DNA of 54,187 bases from Nocardia amamiensis NBRC 102102 (GTDB taxonomy: Bacteria > Actinomycetota > Actinomycetes > Mycobacteriales > Mycobacteriaceae). The DNA lies in contig NZ_BDBA01000061.1 in assembly GCF_001612745.1 (NCBI RefSeq), positions 1 through 54,187 on the forward strand, in the 5' to 3' direction. Below, one piece after another: positions 1-8,083 of the stretch (its first letter is position 1; every line of letters starts with the position of its first letter). The notes below the pieces were generated by a model that was not told the origin of the DNA, searched no databases, and saw only the letters and a program-made list of their open reading frames with translations. The position numbers and the translations under genes were made by a program.

Positions 1-2
1 AG

Positions 3-347
3 CCGCATCTGTCTGCCGAGGCGACCATGGTCGCCGAGCGTCTGGCGACCGAACTGACGGTCCCGGAGCGCACACGGGCGGCCGCGATCGAAGCCGCGCG
101 CATCGCCGCCGCGCTGCGGGCCTACCGGCTGGGCCTGCCACCGGCCCTCGACGACGAATCCTTCACCGAGCCGAGCCAGCCAACGCTCGCCGGCGAGCTG
201 GCCTGGCTGGTCGAGGTCGCCGTCCAATTCGACACCGCGCCGCTGGTTCCCGCCACGCTGGCCGCGCTGGAGACCGGCGCCGGCGAGGTCAATACCGGCG
301 GCTCGGCACCCGCGCACGATAGATCGGCACCACCGCCCACGAGGTGA
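3..347 (+). CDS. C-terminal part of an unrecognised protein (cut by window start)
   Basis: The frame is already open at the first bases of the window and runs to TGA at 345-347, so the gene probably begins upstream; the ATG at 27 has no ribosome binding site before it. The visible 114 residues are rich in Ala, Leu and Glu and look helical, with a Pro/Ser/Ala-rich tail. Its last 59 bp overlap the 3' end of the convergent DUF418 gene, which lowers confidence slightly. I do not recognise the family and no catalytic motif is visible. Confidence 0.5.
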   Translation, partial: PHLSAEATMVAERLATELTVPERTRAAAIEAARIAAALRAYRLGLPPALDDESFTEPSQPTLAGELAWLVEVAVQFDTAPLVPATLAALETGAGEVNTGGSAPAHDRSAPPPTR

Positions 348-1299
348 CACACCACCACACCCATTCGAGCGGACCGTAGTCGAAGAACCGCAGCCACACC
401 GCGCTGAACAGTGCCTGTCCCACAATGATCGCGACTGCGGAACCCAGCAGCGCCGCATAGTCGGTCGAGCCGGACAGCCCGAGGCGCGGTTCGGCGAGCA
501 GGATCAGCGCCGTGGCGCCGACGTAGTTGGTCACGGCCATCCGGCCCAGCGGCTGAAGTACCTCCGACAACACCCGTCCCGGTTCGATGCGCAGCAGCAG
601 GAGAAATCCGGTCAGGTAGGCAAGCGCGCCGAGCAGACCCGACACCGCCGCGGCGGGAGTCGACCACAAATCCAGATACGGGGTCCGGTATTCCCACCTC
701 GCCGCCACCACCGCCGCGGGCAGCGTGACAACGAACACCACACCGATCTCCCAACCCCGCCGGCCCATGGTCTCGACGATCCCGGCGCGAGCGGCGGCCA
801 AGCCGAGCAGGAACAACCCGGGAACCAGAGCCAGTTCGCCACCAAAGGCCGCCGCCACGCCGACGGTGCCGGCCAGGCCCGCGATCAGGACCACCCAATT
901 CGGCAGCACCGCCGCAGGCAGCAGGATCGCCAACCCGACCAGCGCGTACGGCAACAGCGCTTCCCCCGGCTGGAACTGCTGATGGATCAGGCCGATGACG
1001 CCGAGCACGACCAAGTGGCGGACCAGCACGAGTCGCGGACGCTCGCTCCGCTCGGCCGCATGGTCCAGCAGCACGGCGAAGCCGAGCCCGAACACGAACG
1101 AGAAGATCGGCAAGAACCGCCCTTCGAACACCACCGTCAGCGCGTGCCCCACCGGAATCACCATGCCGGTCTCGTCCGTCGCGGCCATGTCCGCGATCTG
1201 CCGGATGGTCACCACCAGCATCCCGCACAGCGCGAAACCCCGTATCGCGTCCACCTCGGGGATGCGTAGCGGGCCCGGCTCGTTGTGCATGGATCTCAC
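289..1299 (-). CDS. DUF418 (YeiB-type) multi-pass membrane protein
   Basis: This 336-residue protein has about eight to ten hydrophobic segments. Near the N-terminus (residues 14-30) it has the family signature of an Asp followed by a hydrophobic helix (VDAIRGFALCGMLVV), and the C-terminal third carries the DUF418 pattern around LQPLGRMAVTNY and the Trp-rich segment YGPLEWVWW. DUF418/YeiB proteins are inner-membrane proteins of unsettled function, sometimes placed among acyltransferase-3-like membrane enzymes. The ATG at 1299 gives an N-terminal tail before the first helix; the internal ATG four codons in is an alternative. It lies downstream of the antiporter gene on the same strand with a 129 bp gap, so co-transcription is possible but not shown. 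Confidence 0.85.
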   Translation of the reverse strand: MRSMHNEPGPLRIPEVDAIRGFALCGMLVVTIRQIADMAATDETGMVIPVGHALTVVFEGRFLPIFSFVFGLGFAVLLDHAAERSERPRLVLVRHLVVLGVIGLIHQQFQPGEALLPYALVGLAILLPAAVLPNWVVLIAGLAGTVGVAAAFGGELALVPGLFLLGLAAARAGIVETMGRRGWEIGVVFVVTLPAAVVAARWEYRTPYLDLWSTPAAAVSGLLGALAYLTGFLLLLRIEPGRVLSEVLQPLGRMAVTNYVGATALILLAEPRLGLSGSTDYAALLGSAVAIIVGQALFSAVWLRFFDYGPLEWVWWCVTSWAVVPIYRARVPSRRY

Positions 1300-1428
1300 G
1301 GTATCGAGCAGCCGCGCCGGCGCCGGGATCTCCAGCGGAGATGTCGCACTCGACTTCCCACTCTGTCGCCGCTACCGAAGCGCTGGGAAAACACCGCGAA
1401 TACGCGGCCAAGTACCCGGAGCGACCGC

Positions 1429-2529
1429 TCAGGGACTGACGGCAAGGAACACGAAGGCCGAGAACAGAGCCAAATGGACGCCGCCTTGCAAGAGGGTCGC
1501 CCGTCCTGGCACCACCGTGAGCCCGCCCACCACGACGGTCAGGGCCAGCAGAACCATCTGGGTCGCGCCGAGTCCGAGCACCAGCGGTCCGTCCAGCCAG
1601 ATACTCGCCACGGCGATGGCCGGAATGGTCAACCCGATACTCGCCATGGCCGAACCCAGCGCGAGGTTGAGGCTGATCTGTACTTGGTCGCGGCGGGCGG
1701 CGCGGACGGCGGCGAGTGTTTCCGGCAGCAGTACCACCAGCGCGATCACCACACCGACCGCCGATTGCGGCAGACCCGCCGAGTCGACCGCCGACTCCAC
1801 CGCGGGTGAGACCACCTTCGCCAGCCCGACCACGCAGATCAGGGCGACGAACAGCAGGGCGAGGCTGCTCACCGCCGAGCGCACGCCGGGGCGCTCGGCG
1901 TACTCGTCATCCTCGGTGACGACGCCGTCGGCCTCGACTGGCAGGAAGTCATCCGGATGGCGCACCGTTTGCACCATGACGAACAAGCCGTACAGCGCGA
2001 GGGAGGCGACCGCGGCGAAGGCCAGCTGCGCCGGAGAGAACTCCGGGCCGGGCTTGCTCGTGGTGAAGGTCGGCAGCACGAGGCTGAGCGTGGCCAGGGT
2101 CGCGACCGTGGCCAGCGCGGCGCCGGTGCCCTCCGCGTTGAAAAACGCTACCCGCCTGCGTACCGCGCCGACCAATAGGGCAAGACCGAAGATGCCGTTG
2201 CACGTGATCATGACCGCCGCAAAAACCGTGTCACGCGCCAGCGTGGAAGTCTTGTCACCACCCGACGTCATCAGCGTGACAATGAGCGCGACCTCGATCA
2301 CGGTCACCGCGATCGCGAGCACCAGCGAACCGAACGGCTCCCCGACCCGCCGCGCAACCACCTCCGCATGATGCACCGCCGCGAGCACCGCCCCGACCAA
2401 CGCGACCACCACGATCACCACCGCGATACCCGGCAGACCGCGGCCCCACGTGGCCGCGAGAGCGAGAAACGCGAGGATCGGTACGAGAGCGGTCCAGCGG
2501 GCAGCCAACACACGGATCATGCCGACCAT
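1429..2529 (-). CDS. chaA: ChaA-type calcium/sodium : proton antiporter
   Basis: The 366-residue membrane protein consists of two homologous halves of about five helices each, as in the cation/Ca2+ exchanger superfamily. Each half carries the acidic signature: HHAEVVARRVGEPFGSLVL followed by VTVIEVALI in the first half, and LLPETLAAVRAARRDQVQIS with LNLALGSAMASIGLT in the second. The membrane glutamates are those expected to bind the cation. A charged loop rich in Asp/Glu (around residues 198-215) separates the halves. Its likely role is export of Ca2+ or Na+ in exchange for protons. A short, slightly diverged copy of an internal part of this gene lies upstream at 3625-3677 (described separately). 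Confidence 0.88.
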   Translation of the reverse strand: MVGMIRVLAARWTALVPILAFLALAATWGRGLPGIAVVIVVVALVGAVLAAVHHAEVVARRVGEPFGSLVLAIAVTVIEVALIVTLMTSGGDKTSTLARDTVFAAVMITCNGIFGLALLVGAVRRRVAFFNAEGTGAALATVATLATLSLVLPTFTTSKPGPEFSPAQLAFAAVASLALYGLFVMVQTVRHPDDFLPVEADGVVTEDDEYAERPGVRSAVSSLALLFVALICVVGLAKVVSPAVESAVDSAGLPQSAVGVVIALVVLLPETLAAVRAARRDQVQISLNLALGSAMASIGLTIPAIAVASIWLDGPLVLGLGATQMVLLALTVVVGGLTVVPGRATLLQGGVHLALFSAFVFLAVSP

Positions 2530-2574
2530 CGTCCCAGCAAATTGTTCGGATCCCGGTCAGGCGATCAATCTCTA

Positions 2575-2656
2575 CTTCGCTTGTACTGGGAGCGCTCGCC
2601 GAACTCGGAGTCGAGCCAGAACTCCCTTCCCAATCTGTCGTCCGTCGATCGGGATG
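2575..2656 (-). pseudogene. Degenerate fragment of a deazaflavin-dependent nitroreductase gene
   Basis: Read on the minus strand, this stretch encodes GREFWLDSEFGERSQYKR, almost the same as SEFWLVSEFGERSQYIRN in the intact nitroreductase-family gene at 9358-9753. At DNA level 2582-2625 matches 9546-9589 with about four mismatches and then decays. No start codon, no upstream domain and no remaining open frame of family length are present, so it is a remnant. Confidence 0.7.
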
Positions 2657-2723
2657 ATTCGAGATCGAAGTTCAGAGATGAGCATGCGCCGCCGACTCCA
2701 GCACTGTCGGTAGGCTCGAAAGT

Positions 2724-3488
2724 ATGAACGGTATTACCGGCATCGCAAGCGCACGGCACAAGCTTGCCCGCGCAAATCACCACATCACCGACCTCGAACG
2801 CAGGATCTCGGAATACCAGGAGGCGAACCCCGTCGAGGTCCGGGTCGACCTTTCCCCCAGCACCGAATACGAGAACGAGGTCGACTGCCAAGTAGCGGCC
2901 GTAAGCGTCTCCGAGGTACCCGACGATTGGGCACTGATCACAGGCGATGCACTCACAAACCTACGGGCCGCGCTCGACCATTCCGTCTATCCGCATTCGG
3001 AGCATTTCCCAACCTTGCTGAGCCGCACCGACAGTAAGGGCAAGGAGATACGCGTTCAGGAGATCTTCGATGCCACGACTACAGCGATAATTGTCCACCA
3101 TCAGCCTTATAACGATCCCGAGCCGACACACCACCCACTAGGCCTTCTCTGCAAGCTCGTCAACCGCGACAAACACCGCCAAGTGCTCGTCACCAACTAT
3201 TTCCGGGCGGAGCTTATTTTCGCGCCATCGGATGACTACGAAGTCGTGGACATCCCCGGTCTAGCGGTCCACGAACTTGTGCCCGGAGCCGTTTTCAAGC
3301 ATTTCCGTCTGAGACTTCGCCCTGGCGTAACCCAGTCCAGGCTCACCTACAACAACCGACTCAGGGCAACTGTCGTCGTGGACGTGCCCGACACAACTGA
3401 CGACGTGCCGCTTGTCTCCAGCCTGAAAGAGATTCACACGCGAGTGTCGGAGATCCTGAACCAACTCGAAGCCGCCGGAATGCTATAA
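2724..3488 (+). CDS. Hypothetical protein, accessory
   Basis: A 254-residue soluble protein. The N-terminus (residues 1-35) is predicted helical, possibly a short coiled coil. The middle contains GDALTNLRAALDHS (about residues 73-86), a pattern I have seen in uncharacterised bacterial proteins but cannot tie to a function. There is no signal peptide or membrane segment. Third-position GC is clearly lower than in the flanking chaA gene, which suggests transfer. The gene sits alone between a nitroreductase remnant (2575-2656) and a chaA fragment (3625-3677), so it probably arrived in a rearrangement. The ATG at 2724 is the only sensible start, although no strong ribosome binding site precedes it. 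Confidence 0.65.
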   Translation: MNGITGIASARHKLARANHHITDLERRISEYQEANPVEVRVDLSPSTEYENEVDCQVAAVSVSEVPDDWALITGDALTNLRAALDHSVYPHSEHFPTLLSRTDSKGKEIRVQEIFDATTTAIIVHHQPYNDPEPTHHPLGLLCKLVNRDKHRQVLVTNYFRAELIFAPSDDYEVVDIPGLAVHELVPGAVFKHFRLRLRPGVTQSRLTYNNRLRATVVVDVPDTTDDVPLVSSLKEIHTRVSEILNQLEAAGML

Positions 3489-3624
3489 CCGCCTCCGCTG
3501 TGCCGATGGCATCCGCAATCCGGGCCTGTCTGCACAGGAATCGGCCCCGCGGCTCAGCCTCTCGAGGTACGCGGGTCTCTCCTGTACCTAAACCACAACA
3601 GGCCAAGAGACCTCGATGTTTGCC

Positions 3625-3691
3625 ACCTCGATCACGGCCACCACGATCGCGAGCACCAGCGAACCGAACGGCTCCCCCGGCCGCGCGACCC
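3625..3691 (-). pseudogene. Duplicated internal fragment of chaA
   Basis: Bases 3625-3677 match 2291-2343, inside the intact chaA gene, with two mismatches in 53 and in the same orientation; homology fades after about 3691. It encodes the segment around the first glutamate motif of the antiporter but has no start, no stop in frame and no flanking helices. It is an isolated remnant about 1.3 kb upstream of the parent gene. Confidence 0.75.
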
Positions 3692-3747
3692 TACCTGGCG
3701 CATCCTGCATCTACGGCCGCCCACCGACCAACCGGGTGGACGCTCGG

Positions 3748-4842
3748 CTATAGGTCGCGAGATATTCCACGCGAGCGTTCCGGTCCGTGCCTGGTGCCGC
3801 CTCGCACCACGCCCGGCGCATGACCAGGGTGCTCTCGCACCGCCGCTGACGGTGGTTGCGCTTGGCCGAGTTCGAGAAGCTTCACCACTTCCGGCGGCAC
3901 TCCCCGAGCTTGCAGTCGTGCAAGTTCTTCCGCGCGTTCCTTGTCGTCGGCTGCCTCGCGGGCAATACGGGCTTCTTCGCGCGCTTTCTCCTCCGCCGTG
4001 CGGGCGTCGGCTGCCGCACGCTCCAGGTCCGCGGCGTCGGCTGCCTCTCGGACTGCCTGTTCCCCGGCATCGGCAGCTTCCCGCACCTGAAACTGATTGG
4101 GCACCGGGAATTCTCGCGCCACCCTCTCGGCAGCCTCACGTTCCACCCCTACACCCGGTGTTTCGCGCGCCTGCCTGGCTAGCTTGGCTTGTTCTTGTGC
4201 CTGCCGGTCACGCTCGACTCGCTCAGGGGCTTCCGCTCGGCCACGGGTAGCACCATCGCGGAATCGCAGCATATTCCGGAACTTCTCGGCCCGCCCGCGC
4301 GCCTTCGCCAGCAGCGCGATTTTATCTCTCCGCTTTTGTAGCTCCTGCGCCTTTTCCTGCCCCGCCTTCTCGCGAACACCGGGCAATTCGAGCTGTTTAC
4401 CCGTTTCCCTTTGCATTCCGATCGCCCAAATCTCGCGGGCAACGTGTCGAGGGATGACCTGATGCGTGAACTTTTCCTTGAAGTCGCGGACTAAACCGTC
4501 GATAAGCTTCTGCACTTCCGGCGACCTGTATTCGCCCTCGACGGTCCGGAGTACGTGTTGCTGTATTTCACCCTTGCCGAGAAGCGCTCGAACAACCTCC
4601 AGCTGCTTTTTATCCTTCTTACTCTCCATCCTCCCAGACTTCTCTTCAATCGTGAAGATCAGCCCTCGGTCGTCTCTGATCTTGTCGAACCTAATATTAC
4701 CTACATTCGGGACCTTGAAAATTCTCGACTGCTGAACGTATCCGTTTTCACGGTCGCGAAAGTACTGAGCGGCGCCGTTTTCAAATATCCTGCCACGCGC
4801 GTTGTTGTTGTAGTTATGCCGGTCCCTATCGTACTCGGGCAT
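3748..4842 (-). CDS. PD-(D/E)XK nuclease-like protein with long charged coiled-coil tail
   Basis: This 364-residue protein has no signal peptide or membrane segment. In the N-terminal 130 residues, a basic helix (ARGRIFENGAAQYF) precedes RFDKIRDDRG and FTIEEKSG. D53 together with E66-x-K68, followed by a helix starting KKQLEVV, matches the arrangement of a PD-(D/E)XK nuclease core; this is my reading of motif spacing, not a database hit. Residues about 150-330 are extremely rich in Ala, Glu, Arg and Lys and should form long coiled coil. The C-terminal 35 residues are Pro/Gly/His-rich. Codon use is less GC-biased than neighbours at the start of the gene. A run of G bases before the ATG could serve as ribosome binding site. 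The gene lies 51 bp downstream of another unknown gene, so the two are probably co-transcribed. It could be a stand-alone nuclease or a toxin-like effector. Confidence 0.6.
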   Translation of the reverse strand: MPEYDRDRHNYNNNARGRIFENGAAQYFRDRENGYVQQSRIFKVPNVGNIRFDKIRDDRGLIFTIEEKSGRMESKKDKKQLEVVRALLGKGEIQQHVLRTVEGEYRSPEVQKLIDGLVRDFKEKFTHQVIPRHVAREIWAIGMQRETGKQLELPGVREKAGQEKAQELQKRRDKIALLAKARGRAEKFRNMLRFRDGATRGRAEAPERVERDRQAQEQAKLARQARETPGVGVEREAAERVAREFPVPNQFQVREAADAGEQAVREAADAADLERAAADARTAEEKAREEARIAREAADDKERAEELARLQARGVPPEVVKLLELGQAQPPSAAVREHPGHAPGVVRGGTRHGPERSRGISRDL

Positions 4843-4893
4843 TGCCGCGCCCCCCGGAGGCGTGAAGCAGTTGACTGGAGGTGAATGACTACG

Positions 4894-5427
4894 TTACGCG
4901 CGGGAATCTTCTCTACGCTTCTCGTCGTGATAACCCGCATATTCACGTATGGCTGCGGCCATATCCGAGAACATCCCTTCGTGATCTTCGGGGTTGTATC
5001 CAATCATGCTGTCCATCAGGTACCATGCCGTGATTTCATCTTCATCGTCTGTGTCGAATCGAAGTGCGGGATTTATGCCTTCATAGAAGGTGTATTCTCT
5101 GCCGGGCCATTCGTATTCGATCCATGCGGCCCCCGCGAACTTGATGAAGCATTCGCCGATGAAGCAAATGAAAGCATCGGCCATATCGGCGTTCTCGGGA
5201 GCCATCGCAGTAACCATATCCGGGAACAACTCCGCAACGATCGGGTCCAGCCGTTTCACTTCCGCCGAGCCTTCCGGCCACGGCTCGGACGGAATGCGGC
5301 TTATACCTGCATGGTCCATGAACATCTGGGCTTGCGCCTTACGGCGGTCCGGATCAACCCACTTTCCCCATGCGGTCTGCTCGACGGGTACGCCGAGATC
5401 CATGGTCAGCTGCTCGTCATTCCCCAC
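4894..5427 (-). CDS. Acidic hypothetical protein upstream of the PD-(D/E)XK-like gene
   Basis: A 177-residue, strongly acidic soluble protein (many Asp/Glu, for example FDTDDEDEITAW), rich in aromatic residues in its second half. It has no recognised domain. I chose the GTG at 5427 because GCGAGG lies at proper distance before it; the ATG at 5448 is in frame but lacks a ribosome binding site. The gene ends 51 bp before the nuclease-like gene. Its size, acidity and position would suit an immunity or inhibitor protein for a basic nuclease partner, but this is inference from context only. Its base composition, less GC-rich than the chromosome, supports horizontal origin. Confidence 0.55.
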   Translation of the reverse strand: MGNDEQLTMDLGVPVEQTAWGKWVDPDRRKAQAQMFMDHAGISRIPSEPWPEGSAEVKRLDPIVAELFPDMVTAMAPENADMADAFICFIGECFIKFAGAAWIEYEWPGREYTFYEGINPALRFDTDDEDEITAWYLMDSMIGYNPEDHEGMFSDMAAAIREYAGYHDEKRREDSRA

Positions 5428-5498
5428 GTTTACCTCGCTTCTCGTCATGGTCCGAACTGGTCAGTGTCGCGCGTGCACGGTCACCGGGCAAGGAACAA

Positions 5499-5708
5499 TC
5501 ATCGCTCGACATACAGCCGTTCACATGGCAATCTGGGCCAGCCTTCAGGGCTGTCAGGGAGGATGTTCACGGCGTCGATGTAGTGACGTTCCCGATGCTC
5601 TTGAACGAACATCAGGGCGGCAGTGAGGCAGGCAGCGAAGTCGAACCGTGCGCCGTGCAGGAACACCGACAGATGCACATCCGGATCGTTCGGTAGCGGA
5701 GAAGTCAT
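5499..5708 (-). CDS. Small hypothetical protein, last of a coupled four-gene operon
   Basis: A 69-residue protein whose ATG overlaps the TGA of the preceding gene as ATGA (5705-5708), the usual sign of translational coupling. It contains HLSVFLHGARFDFAACLTA followed by a short acidic and aromatic C-terminus; the middle could form one amphipathic or weakly hydrophobic helix. No family recognised. The coupling with the 76-residue gene makes it likely to be translated. Confidence 0.55.
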   Translation of the reverse strand: MTSPLPNDPDVHLSVFLHGARFDFAACLTAALMFVQEHRERHYIDAVNILPDSPEGWPRLPCERLYVER

Positions 5709-5935
5709 CGCGTATTCCTCCGGTCATCAACCACCCGGAACCCGATCCACGGGCAGACACCACCGATGTTGCGGTCGTGCTCGCTGATCGTGCCGTCGAC
5801 CAGCGGGACCAGGCGCAGGCAATGTCGGCTGTCCGGGCATCTGACGTGCGTCACGAAACCACGCTGCCCGTTGGGTGCGCCGTCTGCTGTCTTCCACCAT
5901 CGGCACCGCGACAGCGGAACCGTGCAGTCACACAT
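5705..5935 (-). CDS. Small cysteine-rich protein, third gene of the coupled operon
   Basis: The start is set by the overlap ATGTGTGA with the stop of the preceding gene (5928-5935). A longer in-frame reading to 6100 exists but would run far into that gene. The 76-residue product has six cysteines (positions 2, 4, 11, 33, 39, 61) and several histidines, including MCDCTV near the start and RCPDSRHC in the middle, which suggests a bound metal, probably zinc. The family is unknown to me; similar small proteins accompany XRE/DUF397 loci in actinobacteria, but I cannot name one. Confidence 0.6.
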   Translation of the reverse strand: MCDCTVPLSRCRWWKTADGAPNGQRGFVTHVRCPDSRHCLRLVPLVDGTISEHDRNIGGVCPWIGFRVVDDRRNTR

Positions 5936-6407
5936 GGGTGACCGCCCAACGCCTACCCGGACCGCCACACGCCCGGATGCAGTCCACGACAAGAAGTCCG
6001 GACGGACGGAACCGGTCGCGGGGTGCCTCGATCCAATGCCGCACCGCACCGGACTCGGCCGTGGGCGACGGCAACGCGACCGTCCCACCTTCCCCGACAA
6101 TCGACACGTTGATACGGAACAACTCGGCGAAAAGCTTCGTGTCCTCGGGAAGATCGGGTCTGATCAGATACGTCCACCTGTTCGAGCGAGGATGCGCCAG
6201 GATCGGTCCTAGCGCATCTCTACGCCGCCGCAACACGTCTCTGACTGCGCGACCCAATGGCGCAGGCATGGTCAGTGCCCCCACGTGCGACGATCGCATG
6301 ATGATGCGTCCCAGTTCGGGCGGGTCGATCACTGCGGGCAGATCACACACACGCCGGTAGAAGTGGCAGCGGGACCGGGGTGTGTCCCCGAAAGGTGTGT
6401 GCTCCAT
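5928..6407 (-). CDS. Hypothetical protein, second gene of the coupled operon
   Basis: A 159-residue soluble protein. Recognisable stretches are HPRSNRWTYLIRPDLP, ELFRINVSIVGEGGTVALPS and LLVVDCIRAC, which recall a family of actinobacterial hypothetical proteins found beside XRE-type regulators; no enzymatic function is established that I know of. The ATG at 6407 lies 5 nt after the TAA of the upstream gene and its own TGA overlaps the next start, so it sits in the middle of a tightly packed operon (6664 to 5499). Confidence 0.65.
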   Translation of the reverse strand: MEHTPFGDTPRSRCHFYRRVCDLPAVIDPPELGRIIMRSSHVGALTMPAPLGRAVRDVLRRRRDALGPILAHPRSNRWTYLIRPDLPEDTKLFAELFRINVSIVGEGGTVALPSPTAESGAVRHWIEAPRDRFRPSGLLVVDCIRACGGPGRRWAVTHV

Positions 6408-6412
6408 CGGCT

Positions 6413-6664
6413 TTAGGTCTCTTGGTCAGGTTGGTCGGTGGGGGTCTGCTCGGGTTGCCACTCGTGTAGGGCGTTCAGGTACCGCTGGACAACATCGGCA
6501 GGGACATCGACCGCCAGCGCGGCAGGTGGACCGACGAACGGGTTTCGTTGCGGAAGCCCGTTATTCGGCATTTGCCGATCTCCCGGACCGCTCGTTGATG
6601 CTCCGCATGCCCGTACATCCATCGCATCGGCCTGCGCCTTGTCGAGTCGGGTAGTCGTTGCCAT
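6413..6664 (-). CDS. Small hypothetical protein, first gene of the coupled operon
   Basis: An 83-residue protein with a polar, Asn/Pro/Gly-rich first half and a second half (residues 45-70) that looks helical (PPAALAVDVPADVVQRYL). It is divergently oriented to the XRE gene starting at 6819, and the 154 bp between them must hold both promoters. Support comes mostly from its place at the head of three tightly spaced genes rather than from homology. Confidence 0.5.
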   Translation of the reverse strand: MATTTRLDKAQADAMDVRACGASTSGPGDRQMPNNGLPQRNPFVGPPAALAVDVPADVVQRYLNALHEWQPEQTPTDQPDQET

Positions 6665-6818
6665 GCGAACAGGATGTTGTCAAGGGCCGATGTTTGGTGC
6701 GCGGTGCGACCGGGTCGCGAAAGTCGCGCGAAAGCGCAGCAAGCCTTCCCCTGACAGAGCTACGCTTCTTCCGTTGTGGAAGGAAGCTGCATCGCAACGC
6801 GGAAGGGGATCGCACGGG

Positions 6819-7727
6819 GTGACCGAAGACGATGACGGGCCAGAAGACACCGAAACCACCCTGCCGCGTAGGCAACTGGGCCGATTGCTACGAGATGCAC
6901 GGACGCAGGCGGGCCTGAGCTTGGAGGTAGCAGCGCGGACACTCGGCTGGGGTAACGCAACCATCAGCAGGCTGGAGAACGGGCGCAACAAGACGGTCAG
7001 AGCGACAGACCTTGACGCCCTGGGCGGACTGTACGGGGTCGACGCGGAAGATCTTGTGGCGTGGAAGGAACTTGCTGGACAGGCCCCGGTCCGTTCTTGG
7101 CTGCGAGCCTACAGTGACGTACTGGAGCCGAAGTTCAACACGTACGTCGAACTTGAAGCTACCGCAAACGAATTGGCGATATTTCAGCCGCTCATCATCC
7201 CCGGTCTGCTTCAAACTCACAACTACGCGCAGGCCATGAACCGAGCCAGACAGCCTCAAGTCTCGGAGGCGGACTTGGAGCGATTGGCAGCAGTTCGCGC
7301 CCGGCGTCAGCATCTACTCACGCGGCCCCGGAACCCGTGCAAGCTCACGGCCGTGATACACGAGAACGCACTGCGGACGATCGTCGGCAACCCGCAGGTG
7401 ATGGCCGATCAGTGCCGACACGCGGCGGACATGAGTACGCGTGACAACATCGAGCTACGCATACTCAGGCAGGAAGCTGGCCTGCCAACCGGCAGGCTCG
7501 TCACCCCGTTCATTGTGATGACCTTCCCGAAGGACTCACAAGGCAGACCAGTGGAACCATCTGTCATCTACGCAGAGAGCTACACGGGGGATGCGTATCT
7601 AGAGAAGCGCGAGGACGTGCAGCGCTGTCGGCACACGTTCCGTACGCTGGCCGGAGCGACTATGGATGCCCGCGCGAGCCGCACCCTATTGAGAGAGCTA
7701 GCAAGGAGTTATGGCAGTGAACGCTGA
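6819..7727 (+). CDS. XRE-family regulator with DUF5753-type C-terminal domain
   Basis: The frame is open further upstream, but GTG at 6819 is preceded by GGAAGGGG (6801-6808) and gives the standard family architecture, so I chose it; the product is 302 residues. A helix-turn-helix lies at about residues 18-70 (LGRLLRDARTQAGLSLEVAA, then WGNATISRLENGR). The remainder is the DUF5753 domain usual in Streptomyces and Nocardia, with FQPLIIPGLLQTHNYA at its start and a late segment like SVIYAESYTGDAYLE. Such regulators are nearly always followed by a DUF397 gene, as here. WhiJ of Streptomyces coelicolor is the best studied relative of this arrangement. It probably controls its own module and perhaps the divergent operon starting at 6664. 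Confidence 0.9.
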   Translation: MTEDDDGPEDTETTLPRRQLGRLLRDARTQAGLSLEVAARTLGWGNATISRLENGRNKTVRATDLDALGGLYGVDAEDLVAWKELAGQAPVRSWLRAYSDVLEPKFNTYVELEATANELAIFQPLIIPGLLQTHNYAQAMNRARQPQVSEADLERLAAVRARRQHLLTRPRNPCKLTAVIHENALRTIVGNPQVMADQCRHAADMSTRDNIELRILRQEAGLPTGRLVTPFIVMTFPKDSQGRPVEPSVIYAESYTGDAYLEKREDVQRCRHTFRTLAGATMDARASRTLLRELARSYGSER

Positions 7728-7932
7728 AGTCGACCTGACGGGGGCGAAGTGGTTCAAATCACGCCACAGTTCGGGGGGCAGCGGCGAATGCGTAGAGGTC
7801 GCGCATTTGGACGGGGGCATGGTCGGTGTCCGGGACTCCAAGAACCCAACCGGCCCGGCACTGGTGTTCACGCCTGGCGAATGGGATGCCTTCACCGCTG
7901 GCGTGGTCGATGGCGAGTTCAAACGCCCGTAG
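7711..7932 (+). CDS. DUF397 domain protein
   Basis: The 73-residue product is a complete DUF397 protein: KWFKSRHSSGGSGECVEVA is the family core, followed by VGVRDSKNPTGPALVFTPGEW. It overlaps the end of the XRE gene by 17 bp. AAGGAG at 7703-7708 is only 2 nt from the ATG at 7711, but 8 nt from the in-frame GTG at 7717, so the real start may be two codons later. DUF397 proteins pair with XRE/DUF5753 regulators and are thought to modulate them; some pairs have been compared with toxin-antitoxin modules, but that role is unproven here. Confidence 0.92.
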   Translation: MAVNAEVDLTGAKWFKSRHSSGGSGECVEVAHLDGGMVGVRDSKNPTGPALVFTPGEWDAFTAGVVDGEFKRP

Positions 7933-8083
7933 CGCCACACCGCGAAGTCCGTCCGGTGCCTTGATGCGACGCCCCGCCGGGCTTCTTATTGCTCTGGCCA
8001 GGCACTTTAAACATCAGCACGAGCGAGTGCATGTGTGCTGGACTAAGCCGTTTCAAGCGACAGGTCCGCATTTGAGGTGTGAG

